Shown piece by piece: positions 23,661 to 34,900 of a stretch of DNA of 40,439 nucleotides. The DNA lies in NCBI GenBank assembly GCA_009781765.1, contig WQVC01000015.1, positions 1 to 40,439 of the forward strand, read 5' to 3'. The notes under the pieces were generated by a model that did no database searches, was not told the DNA's origin, and saw nothing but the letters and a program-made list of their open reading frames with translations. The stretch is from Defluviitaleaceae bacterium (GTDB taxonomy: Bacteria; Bacillota; Clostridia; Lachnospirales; WQUN01). The translations under genes were made by a program, and so were the position numbers. The stretch's first letter is position 1. Each line of letters opens with the position of its first letter.

Positions 23661-23801
23661 TTCGCGGGACTCCGTCCCGCACCCTGCGAACTTTTTGGAA
23701 AAAGTTCGACAAAAACCCGGAATCGCGCGAAGCGCGATTCTGTGACGGGGTCAAGGGGACGGTGTCCCCTTGCGGGAGCTTGAGGGCGGAGCCCTCAAGG
23801 T
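23661..23801. terminator. Modular terminator cassette C after dut
   Basis: Hairpins in order: GCGGGACTCCGTCCCGC (23664-23680), CGAACTTTTT/AAAAAGTTCG (23688-23709), AATCGCGC/GCGCGATT (23721-23739), CAAGGGGACGG/TCCCCTTG (23751-23772), CTTGAGGGC/GCCCTCAAG (23780-23800). It ends two bases before the dut stop. Confidence 0.8.
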
Positions 23802-23803
23802 CT

Positions 23804-24256
23804 TCACGTATGTGCATTCACACCCGTGCTTCCGTACCCGCCGACGCCGCGTTCGGTATCGGGCAGGTCGTCCGTTTCAATAAATTCCGCAAACTCAACC
23901 CGCGCGATAACCATTTGCGCGATTCTGTCGCCGCGATTTATTTCAAAATCTTCGTTGCCGTGATTGATAAGCAAAACTTTCAGCTCGCCGCGATAATCCG
24001 CGTCAACCGTACCCGGCGAATTAAGCACAACAACGCCGTGATTAAGCGCGAGGCCGCTTCGCGAGCGAATTTGCGCTTCGTAAAACAAAGGGAGAGCCAT
24101 CCTGATTCCCGTCGGAATCAAAATACGCTCTCCCCTTTTCAGTACAAGTTTATCGGTAATTTTCGCGTACAAATCCACGCCGGACGATTGCGGCGTTTGA
24201 CGTGCGGGAACGGGTAAATCCTGCGCGTCCGAAGTGCGCACAAGCAGAACATTCAT
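23804..24256 (-). CDS. dut: dUTP diphosphatase
   Basis: A 150-residue trimeric-type dUTPase, hydrolysing dUTP to dUMP and pyrophosphate and so keeping uracil out of DNA. All five motifs are present: 'SSGVDLYA' (I), 'IRSRSGLA' (II), 'NSPGTVDADYRGE' (III, with the catalytic Asp), 'RGDRIAQMVI' (IV) and 'RGVGGYGSTG' (V). The ATG at 24256 is preferred to the TTG just ahead; GGGGGTG lies eight bases upstream. It follows the M16 peptidase gene by 45 bases, the usual Clostridial order. Confidence 0.95.
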   Translation of the reverse strand: MNVLLVRTSDAQDLPVPARQTPQSSGVDLYAKITDKLVLKRGERILIPTGIRMALPLFYEAQIRSRSGLALNHGVVVLNSPGTVDADYRGELKVLLINHGNEDFEINRGDRIAQMVIARVEFAEFIETDDLPDTERGVGGYGSTGVNAHT

Positions 24257-24301
24257 CAAAATCGCACCCCCGGTCGGTGAGTTGCATTTCGCCCTGGTCT
24301 G

Positions 24302-25558
24302 TTACTTCATTGCAAAAGTATCCCGGTTGAAGCTGCCCATATTTTTGCCCACCAACGACAGGCTCATTTGGTCCGGTTTAAATATTTTATCGCACACCGC
24401 AAAAAAAGAATCCATGCTGATTGCATCGATTTTTTCAACAAGTTCATCCGGCGTGATAACTTTATCGAGCATCAAAAGCGTACGCCCGATGCTGTTCATG
24501 CGATTTGCGGCACTTTCGAGGCTCAAAAGAAAATTGCTTTTAAGCTGCTCTTTTGCTTTGGCGAGTTGTTCGGCAGTAATTTTTTCGGTGAACATGCCGC
24601 GCACTTCGTTGGAAATCAGTTCCGCAACTTCCTGAACATTATCGGGATTAAGCGCGGCGTAAACAAGAAACACGCCGGTATCAATATAGCTCGCGTTGTA
24701 CGAATAAACAGCGTAAACAAGTCCGTGTTCTTCGCGGATTTTTTGAAACAGACGCGAACTCATTCCGCCGCCCAAAATCGTATTAACCGCCGCAAGCGCA
24801 TAAGAATCGTCAACGCCCGATTTTATTCCGGGGAAGCCCATGCACAAATGAAGCTGCTCAATGTCCTTTTCGCGAAACGAAAACCCGGGCGTATACGTTG
24901 CCGCGCTGTTTGCAAAAGTATCCGGTTCGCCGGCGTAACTTCCGAAAGCCGCCGTAATTTTTTCAAGAACCGCGTTTTCGTCGATATTGCCGGCTACGGC
25001 AACAACAACATTTTGGGGCGAATATCGCGCAGCCGCAAATTTTTTCAAATTATTCGTGTTGAATCCGGAAATCGTTTCAGGCGTACCGAGAATGCTCATG
25101 CCGAGCGGATTTTGCGGAAACGTATGCGCTTGCAGCAAATCAACCGCCAAGTCCTCGGGGGCATCTTCGTACATGCTGATTTCTTCCAAAATAACGCCGC
25201 GTTCTTTCTCAATATCAGACGCATCAAATTTCGAATTAAAAAACATATCGCTCAGAACATCAAGCGCGACATCAAAATGCGTATCAAGAGTGCGCGTAAA
25301 ATAGCACGTGTACTCCTTAGACGTAAACGCATTTAACTGCCCGCCCACTGCGTCCATTGTGTCGGCGATTTCCATGGCACTGCGTTTTTCCGTACCTTTG
25401 AACAGCATATGCTCGATGAAGTGAGAAATCCCGTTGTTTTCCGGCGATTCGTTGCGCGAGCCGTTACGCACCCACACGCCGAAACTCACCGACCGCACAA
25501 ACGGAATCGTTTCCGTTACAACACGGACACCGTTCGGTAAACTGTTTATTTTTATCAA
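24302..25558 (-). CDS. M16-family zinc peptidase
   Basis: A 418-residue peptidase of the pitrilysin/processing-peptidase type. The inverted zinc motif is 'SHFIEHMLF' (His46, Glu49, His50), with the third ligand about Glu126 in 'ILEEISMYEDAPEDL'. The C-terminal half has the second, inactive M16 domain with 'GGGMSSRLFQKIREEHGLVYAV'. A TTG start at 25558 is chosen because AAGAGGTG lies five bases upstream; a longer frame to 25612 runs through cassette D. This gene conventionally follows pnp in Bacillota. Here a terminator cassette and a palindrome separate it from pnp. Confidence 0.92.
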   Translation of the reverse strand: MIKINSLPNGVRVVTETIPFVRSVSFGVWVRNGSRNESPENNGISHFIEHMLFKGTEKRSAMEIADTMDAVGGQLNAFTSKEYTCYFTRTLDTHFDVALDVLSDMFFNSKFDASDIEKERGVILEEISMYEDAPEDLAVDLLQAHTFPQNPLGMSILGTPETISGFNTNNLKKFAAARYSPQNVVVAVAGNIDENAVLEKITAAFGSYAGEPDTFANSAATYTPGFSFREKDIEQLHLCMGFPGIKSGVDDSYALAAVNTILGGGMSSRLFQKIREEHGLVYAVYSYNASYIDTGVFLVYAALNPDNVQEVAELISNEVRGMFTEKITAEQLAKAKEQLKSNFLLSLESAANRMNSIGRTLLMLDKVITPDELVEKIDAISMDSFFAVCDKIFKPDQMSLSLVGKNMGSFNRDTFAMK

Positions 25559-25585
25559 ATTTACACCTCTTAATTGAGTGAGTTC

Positions 25586-25673
25586 GCGGGGACTTCGCCC
25601 CCGCACCCCCACCCGCTTTTTGAAAAAAGCGGGGCAAAAACTTTTTTAAAAATCGCGCTTTGCGCGATTTTTT
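25586..25673. terminator. Modular terminator cassette D between pnp and the M16 gene
   Basis: GCGGGGACTTCGCCCCCGC (25586-25604), CCCGCTTTTT/AAAAAAGCGGG, then AAAAATCGCGC (25648-25658)/GCGCGATTTTT (25662-25672). Same order and spacer text (CAAAAACT) as cassettes A and C. Confidence 0.82.
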
Positions 25674-25738
25674 ATAAAATTTTTTGGAAAGGGGGGCATA
25701 GGGGGAAACCTTCTGAAGTGCGGCAACAAAAATGTTGT

Positions 25739-25783
25739 CCGGCTTCGAGGGAATGTGCGGCAAAGTGCATGTGCTTGCCGGCG
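25739..25783. repeat. Short palindromic repeat family P, copy 2
   Basis: CCGGCTTCGAGGGAATGTG ... CATGTGCTTGCCGGCG, 26 bases beyond the pnp stop. Confidence 0.8.
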
Positions 25784-25809
25784 TCAAAGGTTTCCCCCCA
25801 CGAAATTAT

Positions 25810-28002
25810 TTATCTTTTATTGAACGGTTTCCTGTCGCCGCCGCGGTCGCCGCGAGGTTTTGCCGGCGGACGACGAACGGATGTGTCGGCGGTGGGGTCG
25901 AGAACGCCCTTGCGTGAGAGGTTTATGCGGCCTTGGTCGTCGATTTCGGTGACTTTGACCTGAACGATGTCGCCCTCTTTTGTTACGGCTTCCATGGATT
26001 CCACGCGGGCGATGTCCCACTGGGAAATGTGAACGAGCCCCTCTTTTTCGGGCGCGATTTCAACGAACGCGCCGAATGACATCAAGCGGGTAACTTTGCC
26101 GGTGTAAATCGCGCCGATTTCGGGCGGATTGACGATTGCTTTGATGATTTCCACCGCGCGATTGACTTTGTTGATATCCTTGTCGGCAACAAATACGCGA
26201 CCGTCGTCCTCGGTGTCGATTTTTTCGACGCCCGATTCCTCAATGATGCGCTTGATGACTTTTCCGCGCGGCCCGACGAGTTCGCCGATTTGGTCGGGAT
26301 TGATGCGCACGATTGCAATTTTCGGCGCGTAGGGCGAAATTTCGGGGCGAGGTTCGGCGATTGCCGGCAACATTACGTCGTCGAGAATCATGTTGCGGGC
26401 GGAGCAGGTTTGGTCGAGGGATGCGCGAATAATTTCCGGCGTAAGCCCGTCGATTTTAATGTCCATTTGGATTGCGGTTATGCCTTCTTTTGTTCCCGCC
26501 ACTTTGAAATCCATGTCGCCGAAGAAGTCTTCGAGACCTTGGATGTCGGTAAGGAGAACGAAGTCGTCGGTGGTTTCGCCGGTGACGAGTCCCACGGAAA
26601 TGCCCGCAACCGGGCGTTTGATGGGTACTCCGGCGGCCATAAGGCTTAATGTTGACGCGCAAACCGCGCCCTGCGACGTTGAACCGTTTGAGCTTAACAC
26701 TTCGCTTACAAGGCGGATTACATAGGGAAAATCGTCCTCGTCGGGGATGACGGGCAGAAGTGCGCGCTCGGCAAGTGCGCCGTGACCGATTTCACGACGA
26801 CCGGGTCCGCGCGACGGGCGCGTTTCACCCACGGAATAGCTGGGGAAATTGTAGTGATGCATGTAGCGTTTATTTTCCTCTGCTTCGTCGAGTCCGTCAA
26901 GACGCTGCGTGTCGCCGGATGAACCGAGGGTTGTCACGGTTAATACCTGCGTTTGACCGCGTGCGAACAGCGCGGAACCGTGGGTGCGCGGCAGAATATC
27001 CACCTCGGCGGTCAGCTTGCGGATTTGCTCTTTCGAGCGACCGTCGGGGCGTTTGCCGAGTTTGAAAATCATGCGGCGCACGGTTTCTTTTTCGAATTTA
27101 TAAATAACTTCGCCGAGTTGCGATTTCCATTCGTCGGCGACGTCTTCGGGGAAGGTGGGCACGAGTTTTTCTTCGACTTCTTCGCGCAGGGCGAGCATAT
27201 TTGCGTCGCGCTGCTGCTTCATGTCGGTGAAAACGGCTTCTTCCATGCGGGCGTCGGTTATAAAGGAAGTGATTTTTTCGTAGAGGTCTGCCGGAACGCC
27301 GTGACGGTCGTATTCACGCTTGGGTTTTGCGTTTTCTGCCACGATTGTGTCGATAAATTCGATGATTTTTTTGTTTTCCTCGTGGGCGAGCATGATTGCG
27401 TCGAACATTAAATCCTCGGAAACTTCGTTCGCGCCGGCTTCAATCATCATAACTTTTTCGCGCGTCGAACTCACCGTGAGGGCGAGCTTGCTTGCGTCGC
27501 GCTGTGCGGCGTCGGGGTTTACGATTAAATTTCCGTCGATAAGACCGATATTTACGGCGGCGGTGGGGCCGTCGAAGGGGATTTCCGATATGCAAAGCGC
27601 GATGGCCGAGCCTATCATTGCGGTGATTTCGGGGCTTGCGTCCTGGTCCATGGAAAGGACGGTTGCCACAACGGCGACATCGTTACGATAATCCTGCGGA
27701 AACAGCGGGCGAATAGGCCTGTCCATCAAACGCGATGCTAAAATCGCGTGTTCGGTGGGGCGACCTTCGCGCCGAAACCACGAGCCGGGAATTTTGCCCA
27801 CGGCGTAAAATCGTTCTTCGTAGTCGCAGCTGAGGGGAAACCAGTCGATGCCGGCGCGGGGTTTTTCGCTTGTTGTTGCCGTTACGAGAACCACCGTTTC
27901 GCCGTATTTCATTAACGCAGAGCCGCCCGAAAGTTCCGCAACACGGTTAAGTTCGCAAGATAATTCGCGCCCCGCAAGGGTTGTTTTATAAATTTTCGAC
28001 AT
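25810..28002 (-). CDS. pnp: Polyribonucleotide nucleotidyltransferase
   Basis: A 730-residue phosphorolytic 3'-5' exoribonuclease of the RNA degradation machinery. Two RNase PH-like domains (about 10-230 and 315-545) flank a helical linker. 'SVGETRPSRGPGRREIGHGALAERAL' and 'TSQGAVCASTLSLMAAGVPI' are signature segments of the active second domain. A KH domain follows ('IGELVGPRGKVIKRI', about 570), then an S1 domain (about 629-697, 'GAIYTGKVTRLMSFGAFVEI'). The tail is Arg/Gly/Pro-rich ('PRGDRGGDRKPFNKR'), longer than the minimal enzyme. It starts seven bases after the rpsO stop, with a weak site, and is probably co-transcribed and coupled with rpsO. Confidence 0.98.
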   Translation of the reverse strand: MSKIYKTTLAGRELSCELNRVAELSGGSALMKYGETVVLVTATTSEKPRAGIDWFPLSCDYEERFYAVGKIPGSWFRREGRPTEHAILASRLMDRPIRPLFPQDYRNDVAVVATVLSMDQDASPEITAMIGSAIALCISEIPFDGPTAAVNIGLIDGNLIVNPDAAQRDASKLALTVSSTREKVMMIEAGANEVSEDLMFDAIMLAHEENKKIIEFIDTIVAENAKPKREYDRHGVPADLYEKITSFITDARMEEAVFTDMKQQRDANMLALREEVEEKLVPTFPEDVADEWKSQLGEVIYKFEKETVRRMIFKLGKRPDGRSKEQIRKLTAEVDILPRTHGSALFARGQTQVLTVTTLGSSGDTQRLDGLDEAEENKRYMHHYNFPSYSVGETRPSRGPGRREIGHGALAERALLPVIPDEDDFPYVIRLVSEVLSSNGSTSQGAVCASTLSLMAAGVPIKRPVAGISVGLVTGETTDDFVLLTDIQGLEDFFGDMDFKVAGTKEGITAIQMDIKIDGLTPEIIRASLDQTCSARNMILDDVMLPAIAEPRPEISPYAPKIAIVRINPDQIGELVGPRGKVIKRIIEESGVEKIDTEDDGRVFVADKDINKVNRAVEIIKAIVNPPEIGAIYTGKVTRLMSFGAFVEIAPEKEGLVHISQWDIARVESMEAVTKEGDIVQVKVTEIDDQGRINLSRKGVLDPTADTSVRRPPAKPRGDRGGDRKPFNKR

Positions 28003-28009
28003 TCGCGCC

Positions 28010-28267
28010 CTACTTTCTCAGTCCGAGTTCGCCGATAAGCGCGCGATACTTTACAACATCTTGGCGTTTAATGTAGTCCAAAAGCCCGCGACGTTGCCCG
28101 ACAAGTTTTAAAAGCCCTCTGCGCGAGTGAAAATCCTTTTTGTGTGTACGCAGATGTTCCGTAAGGTGGTTGATTCGCGCTGTAAGCAGTGCGACCTGTA
28201 CCTCCGGCGAACCTGTGTCCGCCGCGCCCCGCCCGTGTTTGGCGATGATTTCCTGCTTGTTAATCAT
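28010..28267 (-). CDS. rpsO: Ribosomal protein S15
   Basis: An 85-residue small-subunit protein binding the central domain of 16S rRNA. '[63 protein letters not shown]' is typical throughout. The start at 28267 is behind GGAGG; an upstream reading lacks a site. Its leader of about 275 bases, from a strong promoter at 28552-28579, is long enough to hold an autoregulatory structure as reported for S15 in several bacteria. Confidence 0.98.
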   Translation of the reverse strand: MINKQEIIAKHGRGAADTGSPEVQVALLTARINHLTEHLRTHKKDFHSRRGLLKLVGQRRGLLDYIKRQDVVKYRALIGELGLRK

Positions 28268-28545
28268 GGTAATTCCTCCTGAAAATGTGCGTTGCCGAAA
28301 TGTCGGCAATCGCGTAGATTTAGTGGGACACGGGGGTGCTGCGGTCTGATGCTGCTTCGAAGTTGATTCGGCTTGAACCGGCTTCGAGAGAATGTGTCAC
28401 CGCTAACACGTGTACCCGGCGTCCGAAGTGCGCTTAGCGCACCCGATGCTGCGCCGGGGTTGGAGCTTCCGACGGCTGAAGCATGGGTATAAAGCAGTCG
28501 GGATGTTCGGAAAACTTGCATACCGAAGCAAAAACTGCTTTGCCG
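28268..28545 (-). promoter_or_regulatory. Structured rpsO leader
   Basis: A hairpin TTGCCGAAATGTCGGCAA (28290-28307) lies just before the ribosome binding site, GTGCG/CGCAC forms another near 28429-28443, and repeat P copy 3 is embedded. An S15 feedback site is plausible, but none of the known S15-leader classes could be confirmed by eye. Confidence 0.4.
28378..28421. repeat. Short palindromic repeat family P, copy 3
   Basis: CCGGCTTCGAGAGAATGTG ... CACGTGTACCCGGCG inside the predicted rpsO transcript leader. Confidence 0.75.
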
Positions 28546-28551
28546 CATTGG

Positions 28552-28579
28552 AGTATAGCATAGTGCGGGGTTGTGTCAA
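28552..28579 (-). promoter_or_regulatory. rpsO-pnp promoter
   Basis: On minus, TTGACA (28574-28579), a 16-bp spacer and TATACT (28552-28557), with the extended -10 TGC. Confidence 0.85.
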
Positions 28580-28664
28580 GGCGGATGTGTGCCGTTTAAA
28601 GCCACCGGGTGCTTGCCGAAAACGGGACGCAGCACGAACCCCTTTAGCCGAATCCTCCGTGCGG

Positions 28665-28754
28665 GCGAAATTTTTTTCACACGCGAAACTTTCGGTGAAG
28701 ATGAAACTTTCCGAACAGGCGAAACCTTTCGAGCAAGCGAAATTTTACGCCGTG
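28665..28754. repeat. Five degenerate 18-bp tandem repeats
   Basis: GCGAAA(C/T)TTT-type units start at 28665, 28683, 28701, 28719 and 28737, exactly 18 bases apart. They read as 'AKFFSH AKLSVK MKLSEQ' type hexapeptides on plus, but there is no credible gene start. They lie between the divergent rpsO promoter and the giant gene. Confidence 0.7.
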
Positions 28755-28932
28755 CAAAACCTATTGGTAGCTGTGCAGCTGATAATAGAAAATTTTCGCT
28801 CGCGTAACAGACTTTGACACACTATTGAAATATTTCGAAAAAGTCAGTGAAAATCACGTTTTTCAAAAGAATTTCGCCAAAAACTTCCTCGGCAAACATA
28901 TGTTCCCTCTATTTATTCGACGATTCATCCGA

Positions 28933-28938
28933 TATAAT
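28933..28938 (+). promoter_or_regulatory. Candidate -10 of the giant gene
   Basis: TATAAT within CCGATATAAT, 43 bases before the start. No clear -35 at 17 bp. The CCGATAT part also resembles a SigD-type -10, without a matching -35. Confidence 0.35.
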
Positions 28939-28981
28939 TTGAAAGGCGAATTATAAAATCTTTTCCCGGGGGGGACATAAT

Positions 28982-31900
28982 ATGAAATTATTTAAGCATG
29001 ACTTCAAACAGGATTTGAAGCGAAAGTTGAGCCTGTTTATGGCTCTTACGATGGTTTTCGGCTTGCTCGCGCCTTTTGCGATAACGCCGGTACGAGTGTA
29101 CGCGAACAGGATACCCCTGCCTCCGCCCACTCAAAATGAAGGAACTGCTTTCGACGGCGGTTTGCGCGTTTCATTTGATGCGTGGATGTCGCCGGCTTCC
29201 GGTCGTCCGGATTTCGATTCCGGAATGTTCCGCACGCCCGAAGGCGGCGCGTTTGCAACATGGCCTGTGGCGGTCAACGCTCTCGGCCCCGGCTTCTTGG
29301 ATGTATTGCGGTTCTTCGACCGCTACGGAAACCGGCACGAACTCACCGTTTCGCAGCTTCACGCCCACACAGATGACGGCGTCGGCTTGCAGGTGAGCTA
29401 CGATATTTTTGTTCCGCGAAGAGACGCAGCCGGCGCAATCGATGGCTACGTTCATATAAACGACCCTATTCGTCGCGTTCCCGGCCCGAACCAAGGTCCT
29501 CCCGGCGGATTTACAATCTGGACGGCCGGCGTTAATGAATACGCATCGGCGTACCGCTTCTTCACGCAGCTTAACGGAAACGCCGGCGTTGAAGACACGC
29601 AGGGTTTTACGCGCCTCAATCGCGTAAACGACCGCAGACGTTTCGATGATGTGCCCGGCGGTGCATACACGCCCGTTCGTGCGAATTATTTCGACCGCAC
29701 ATCAAACTGGAACTCCGGTGTGCCGTACCCGAACCCGAACTTCGACCCTGCCGACCCCGTAAGCCCCGATAATCCCGAAATGATTCCGTATCGGTCGTAC
29801 TTGGATATGTCGCGCTTGGATTTAACCGCGCCCGACCTGTACACGACTGCCGAAATAAACAGCCTTCAACAAAATCACTACACATGGCTTTCCCCGAGCT
29901 TTAACATCGCCGACGGGCGCGGCTATTCGTTCCAATTCGGCGGACGCTCGTTGCATTTCCGTTGGGAAGCCGGCCAGTTTTACTTCTTTGTGGAAGATTT
30001 CCTCGAAACCGGTCACATATATGAATTTGTTCTCGAGCGTTATGCAAGTTCCGCGCTCGGGCGCGAATACGTTACCGGCGAGCAGTTCTATCCCGCAATC
30101 GGAACGCCCGCACCCAACCGTATGGTTCTTGCCGACGACAGACCCGCGCACTCAAGCAACGTCGTGTACGTGTTCCCCGGCATCGACTTCAGCACGGTAA
30201 ACGCGATTCCCTTCGCGCATAACCTGCATGTGCCCGGTGTGCCGAACACTCGCGCCGGCAGACTTACCGGCTACGACACATATCCCGGTGGCTTGGTAAA
30301 CTCGCCGACCGTTGATTTTTCGCCCCTTAACTTAACAGCAAATCCGCCGGCGCAGATTGTGCAGCAAGACCTCGGCTTGGACATTCGCTTCAATTTGCCG
30401 AGTATGCACAACGAAGCCGAGGGTAATTTCACCCGCGACTTAATGACGCATCCCCTTGCATCACAACTCGGCGTCGCGATGATAACAACTGTTGTCGGCG
30501 GCGGCGCGGAAACGCGCACAACCGAAGACTTCGACGTTCGCATTCCGCTCATGCAGGGCGGCGCGGCGATTCCCGAGCATGTGCCGGGTACAAATAATCC
30601 CTTGGCCGGCAGAGCGCACCTCAGCGTCATCGACAACGTTGACGGCAACCCGGACATCGCGCTTCGCGACGTATCGCTCCTGCAAAGAACCGGCACCGAC
30701 CACGCCGACAGAATGCGCATAAAAGTCGGCGGACTTCAGCCGAGTATCGCATATGAAAACGTAACGCTGTTCCTTACAACCGCACCGCCGCCGGATTCTC
30801 CGGGGCAAATTCTTCCCCCGCCGGCAAACTTCCTTATGAATCCCGCGCGTCTTGCCGGCACGCACGACAATCCCTTCTACACGTTTATGGAAATGCGCTT
30901 CGACAGGCTTCTCGGGCGGCAAGTTGTTGTTGCAACGCCGTTTAACCTGCGCGTAAGTCCTCCGGGTGTTGTTCGCGCCGCGTACTATCACTTGGAAATC
31001 GACGGACTCGGGCGCACCTCCGAGGAAATCAGCGAAGCCGCCAGAGAAGTATTCTTCACTCTGCCGGAAGGCTTTGATTTCCCGCTCGGTTTCACCGTGT
31101 CCCGCTCGTTGCACAGCCTCGAAGTGGGAACGCCCAATCGCCAATTCTCGCAAGACGTAATATGGAGTCCCACACGCGACCCCAATATCGACCTGCCGCA
31201 CAGTTTTCGCGTTTCGGATGTTCTGCATCGCCCCATGCGCGCAGACCCTGACGCCGGTCATTTGTACTACACCGTGCAATGGAGCATCGCCGAATATCGC
31301 GACCTTATGGCTCTTTTCGGTCGCCCCGACGGGCAATTCGGAAGCCCCGGCGACGTTCTGCGTCTCAGCTATGTAATCGGGCATTCAACATCACCCGAAA
31401 CCCAAGCCATGATTCCCGGCGGCGATAACGCGCACAGCCCGTATCTGCGCGTTGATATGTATATTCGCATGAATAACAATCGCCTCGAAGTTATGTACAG
31501 AAGCAGCAGCGATTTTGTTGACCCGCCGCGCTACCTCGGTACGCCTCCGGGAACGCCGCCGTATTCGCCGCATCCGATTTTCCACTGCGACACAACCTTT
31601 AATCCCGACGGTTCATATCGCTTCCGCCGCGACGAATGGGTTCCCCTGAAATCGCGCATGGATATGGAACTCGGACGCGAAGCGTTTTTCGTTGACCTTC
31701 GCGTTCACACGAATACTGCCCGCAGATTCCGCTACCCGCCCCCGCCGGACGAATTGCGTGATGATTTCCAATTCCCCGGAATTTACTTCCTTAACGTGCG
31801 CCTCGAAAATTGGGGTATGCAGGGCGTGGACGCAAATCGCGGAGGCGAAAGCCCGTGGAGTCTTTTCGACGACATGGTAATCAACGATTTCGGTACGCTT

Positions 31901-34900
31901 GACCCGCCCCCGCCGGAAAATATCACAGTTTCGGCAGGTCCCGGCGTCGGCGAACCGGCAACACCGCCCTTCCTCGACGTATCGTTTGATATTCCCGCAA
32001 GCGCGATTTTGGCGTACTTGCACACGCTGTATCCCATGGAAACGCAAATCACAACGAATATATATGTAGGAACTTTCCACGAGGCTTTGTTGGATGCGTA
32101 TTTCCCGTACCCGAATTTGCCTCTCGGCGACCCGCTCAGAGCGCGGCAGCCCCTCGACCCGGAGCTTCGCGACTCACGCGCGGCGATGTCCGTGAGTTTC
32201 GACGACCCGCGCCTCGGTGCGGAGTTTATCGCCGGTCGTACGCACTTCGACCTCAGTGCCGACGTTTTTCAAAATATTCTGCGCGGCGCAAGCCCGGGGG
32301 CGCATCCCTCCGGAATTATCCGCATCACTGATATTCCGTTAATTCATCACGCGCCGATTACAACAACGCCGGCAGGAATAACCTTCACTTTCGCGCCCGG
32401 CGACGCAGTAAATTATGCACATGCTCCCGCCGGATTGACGCAAGAAATGTCGTTCTGCGAAACGTATCGCATTCTTAATCAGCCGAATCCGTTCCCGATG
32501 CATCTTCGCATTAACGGGCTTGAAGAGAACGTGGCGTTCTTCATGTTCTCCGATTTGGAAATCGCAAAATATGTTGAATGCGAAATCACCGGAAATATTA
32601 TTCGTCGCGGCGTCGATGACCCCGCCGTTTCCGAGCTTACCGGCGTTGTAACGGATACAACCGTCGGTTCGCCGGATGAACCCGGAATAGGTGACGTAGG
32701 TCCTTCCGCACCGGAAAATTTACACGTGTACGAATTTGACCAAACGATGGCTGCAATTCGTTGGGATCCGTACCTTCTCACTCTCGACGAACAAGAAGAA
32801 GGCATAGAAATCGAATGGGAAATTATCCGCATACAAGACGGCGAGCGAATGACAACCGCGCAAATGAACACGCGCAATGCTAATTTCGCCGAAGTATTTG
32901 CCGGCATGGCATTGCTTTCAACCGGGCAAAGCCTCGGTTGGATAACCGACGGAACATCAATCACCGTTCTTCCCGGCGGAAATGTTCACGAAGAACACTG
33001 CGACGATTTCGAATATCGCAGAGCAATCGTTGAGCTTCGCGACCTCACCCTGCACCCGAACAGCATGTATTTCTACTACGTGCGTACCGTTCGTATCGAA
33101 CGCGCATGGGACGACCAACTCATGGCGTGGGTAATGGTTCGCTCGGTATCAACGTGGGTTGAAGTTTCCGTTACAACGCGCCCGATTCAGCCGCCCGAAA
33201 GATTGCGCCAAGAGGACCCCCTCGAACGCGACGATTTCGACGGTCACACAATGGCGGTTGTAAGTTGGGAACACGAAATTATGGACCGCATCCTTGAAAA
33301 TATGGGAACGCTTTTCGAGTTCCGCTATCAAATTCGCAGGAGCGAAGAACAATGGGGCGAAATCCAAACCGTCCCCGCCGCCCGTATGGTTGAGGCTATG
33401 CTTGACGCCAACCGTCGCGCCGGCGGTGCGGAAAACCGCATCCACTACATTGTAACCGGACTTGAGCCGAGCACCATGTACGAAATGCGCGTACAGCTCG
33501 TGCAAATTTTAAATCGCGACGGCACAATCAGAAGAGATGCGTCAACGTGGTCGAACGTGCTTATAATTGTGACGGAAATCGACCCCGAAGACCCCATTCG
33601 CGACGGCGAAATCGACGACTGGCTCAACTATCTGCGCCGTCGCCTCGAAGAACTTCTTCGCCGCCCGTTCTGGATTGCGAACCGTACGCCCGATTCCGCA
33701 ACGGTTGTTATTCGTCCCGACGATGTTTTCCGCGGACTTATGGACGAAACCGTCGGTACGGACATTCGCCTTTACAATCCCGGCACGGACAGAGTGATTT
33801 ACTACATTCCGATGTCCTCCCTCTTTACCGCGAACGAAGAACGCTACGGCTTCTCGACCGCATGGGACGATATTGAGTTCCTGTTCGCGCCGTCGTTCCT
33901 CACCGATGTTGACAACCAAGCGATTATTGACATGATTCGCGCCATCGACGCTCGCGGTTCGGACGTTACCGACGCTTTCCTGCGCCTCGAATTTAACCGC
34001 ACCGCGCTTAACGAAATCAACAATCGCCCCGCAATTACGCCGCGCACACAGCTTGCCGCAAGCATGGTGGGTACAAACGACGAAATTCGCAGCGTTGCCG
34101 CATGGGACAGAAATATGCATCGCGCCGCGTCCGCAATTGTTGACGAGTGGTTGAACAGCGAAGTCATGCGCGAAAATATTCGCGTACAGCTTCTCGAAGA
34201 ACTTTCGAACGAAGAAATGTCCGACCACTTGTACGAATTTGTTGACCGCATTTGGCAAGAAGTCACGGACATCACCACAAATTATATGAGAACTTCCGGC
34301 GGACGCAGTTCGGCAATGACGGTGGCGTCACGCAATCGCACCGACCGCAACGGAATTTTGCACGATACCGACCGTTTCCCCATTACCGAATTTGACGCGG
34401 CGATGCACGTTGTTGCAACGCCCCCGCGCGACTCGTATTCCGTTTTCGGTTATGAACATTTCAACAACGCATGGCGTCAACAAAATTTAACCGAGCATCA
34501 CAACGGACGTGCAATGATTTTCCGCCGCCCCGGTATTTTCGGATTTACCGGACGCGAAATTATCATCCCCGACATTGAAATCACGCCGCGCGGCGACACG
34601 GTTGTTTCAATCGTGGCACGGTACGGCTTGGAAGATTTGTTCGGCGTGAACGTTGACCTTCAGCAGTTTGCCAACCGTCAAATGGTAATCGGCTCGATTG
34701 CGCGGACGGCGGGCGTTCCCGCTCACGCAAACGCGATGGACTGGGCGGCGGCTAACCTCGACGTTCAAATTACAAGCCGCAACGCAGCCGGTCTCATCTC
34801 TCGCCAAGAGGCAATCGCCGTAACCGTCGCGCTTTACACGCACCGTACGAACACGCCGATTGATACCCTGCGCGTTCACAATCATCAACACACTGCCGGC

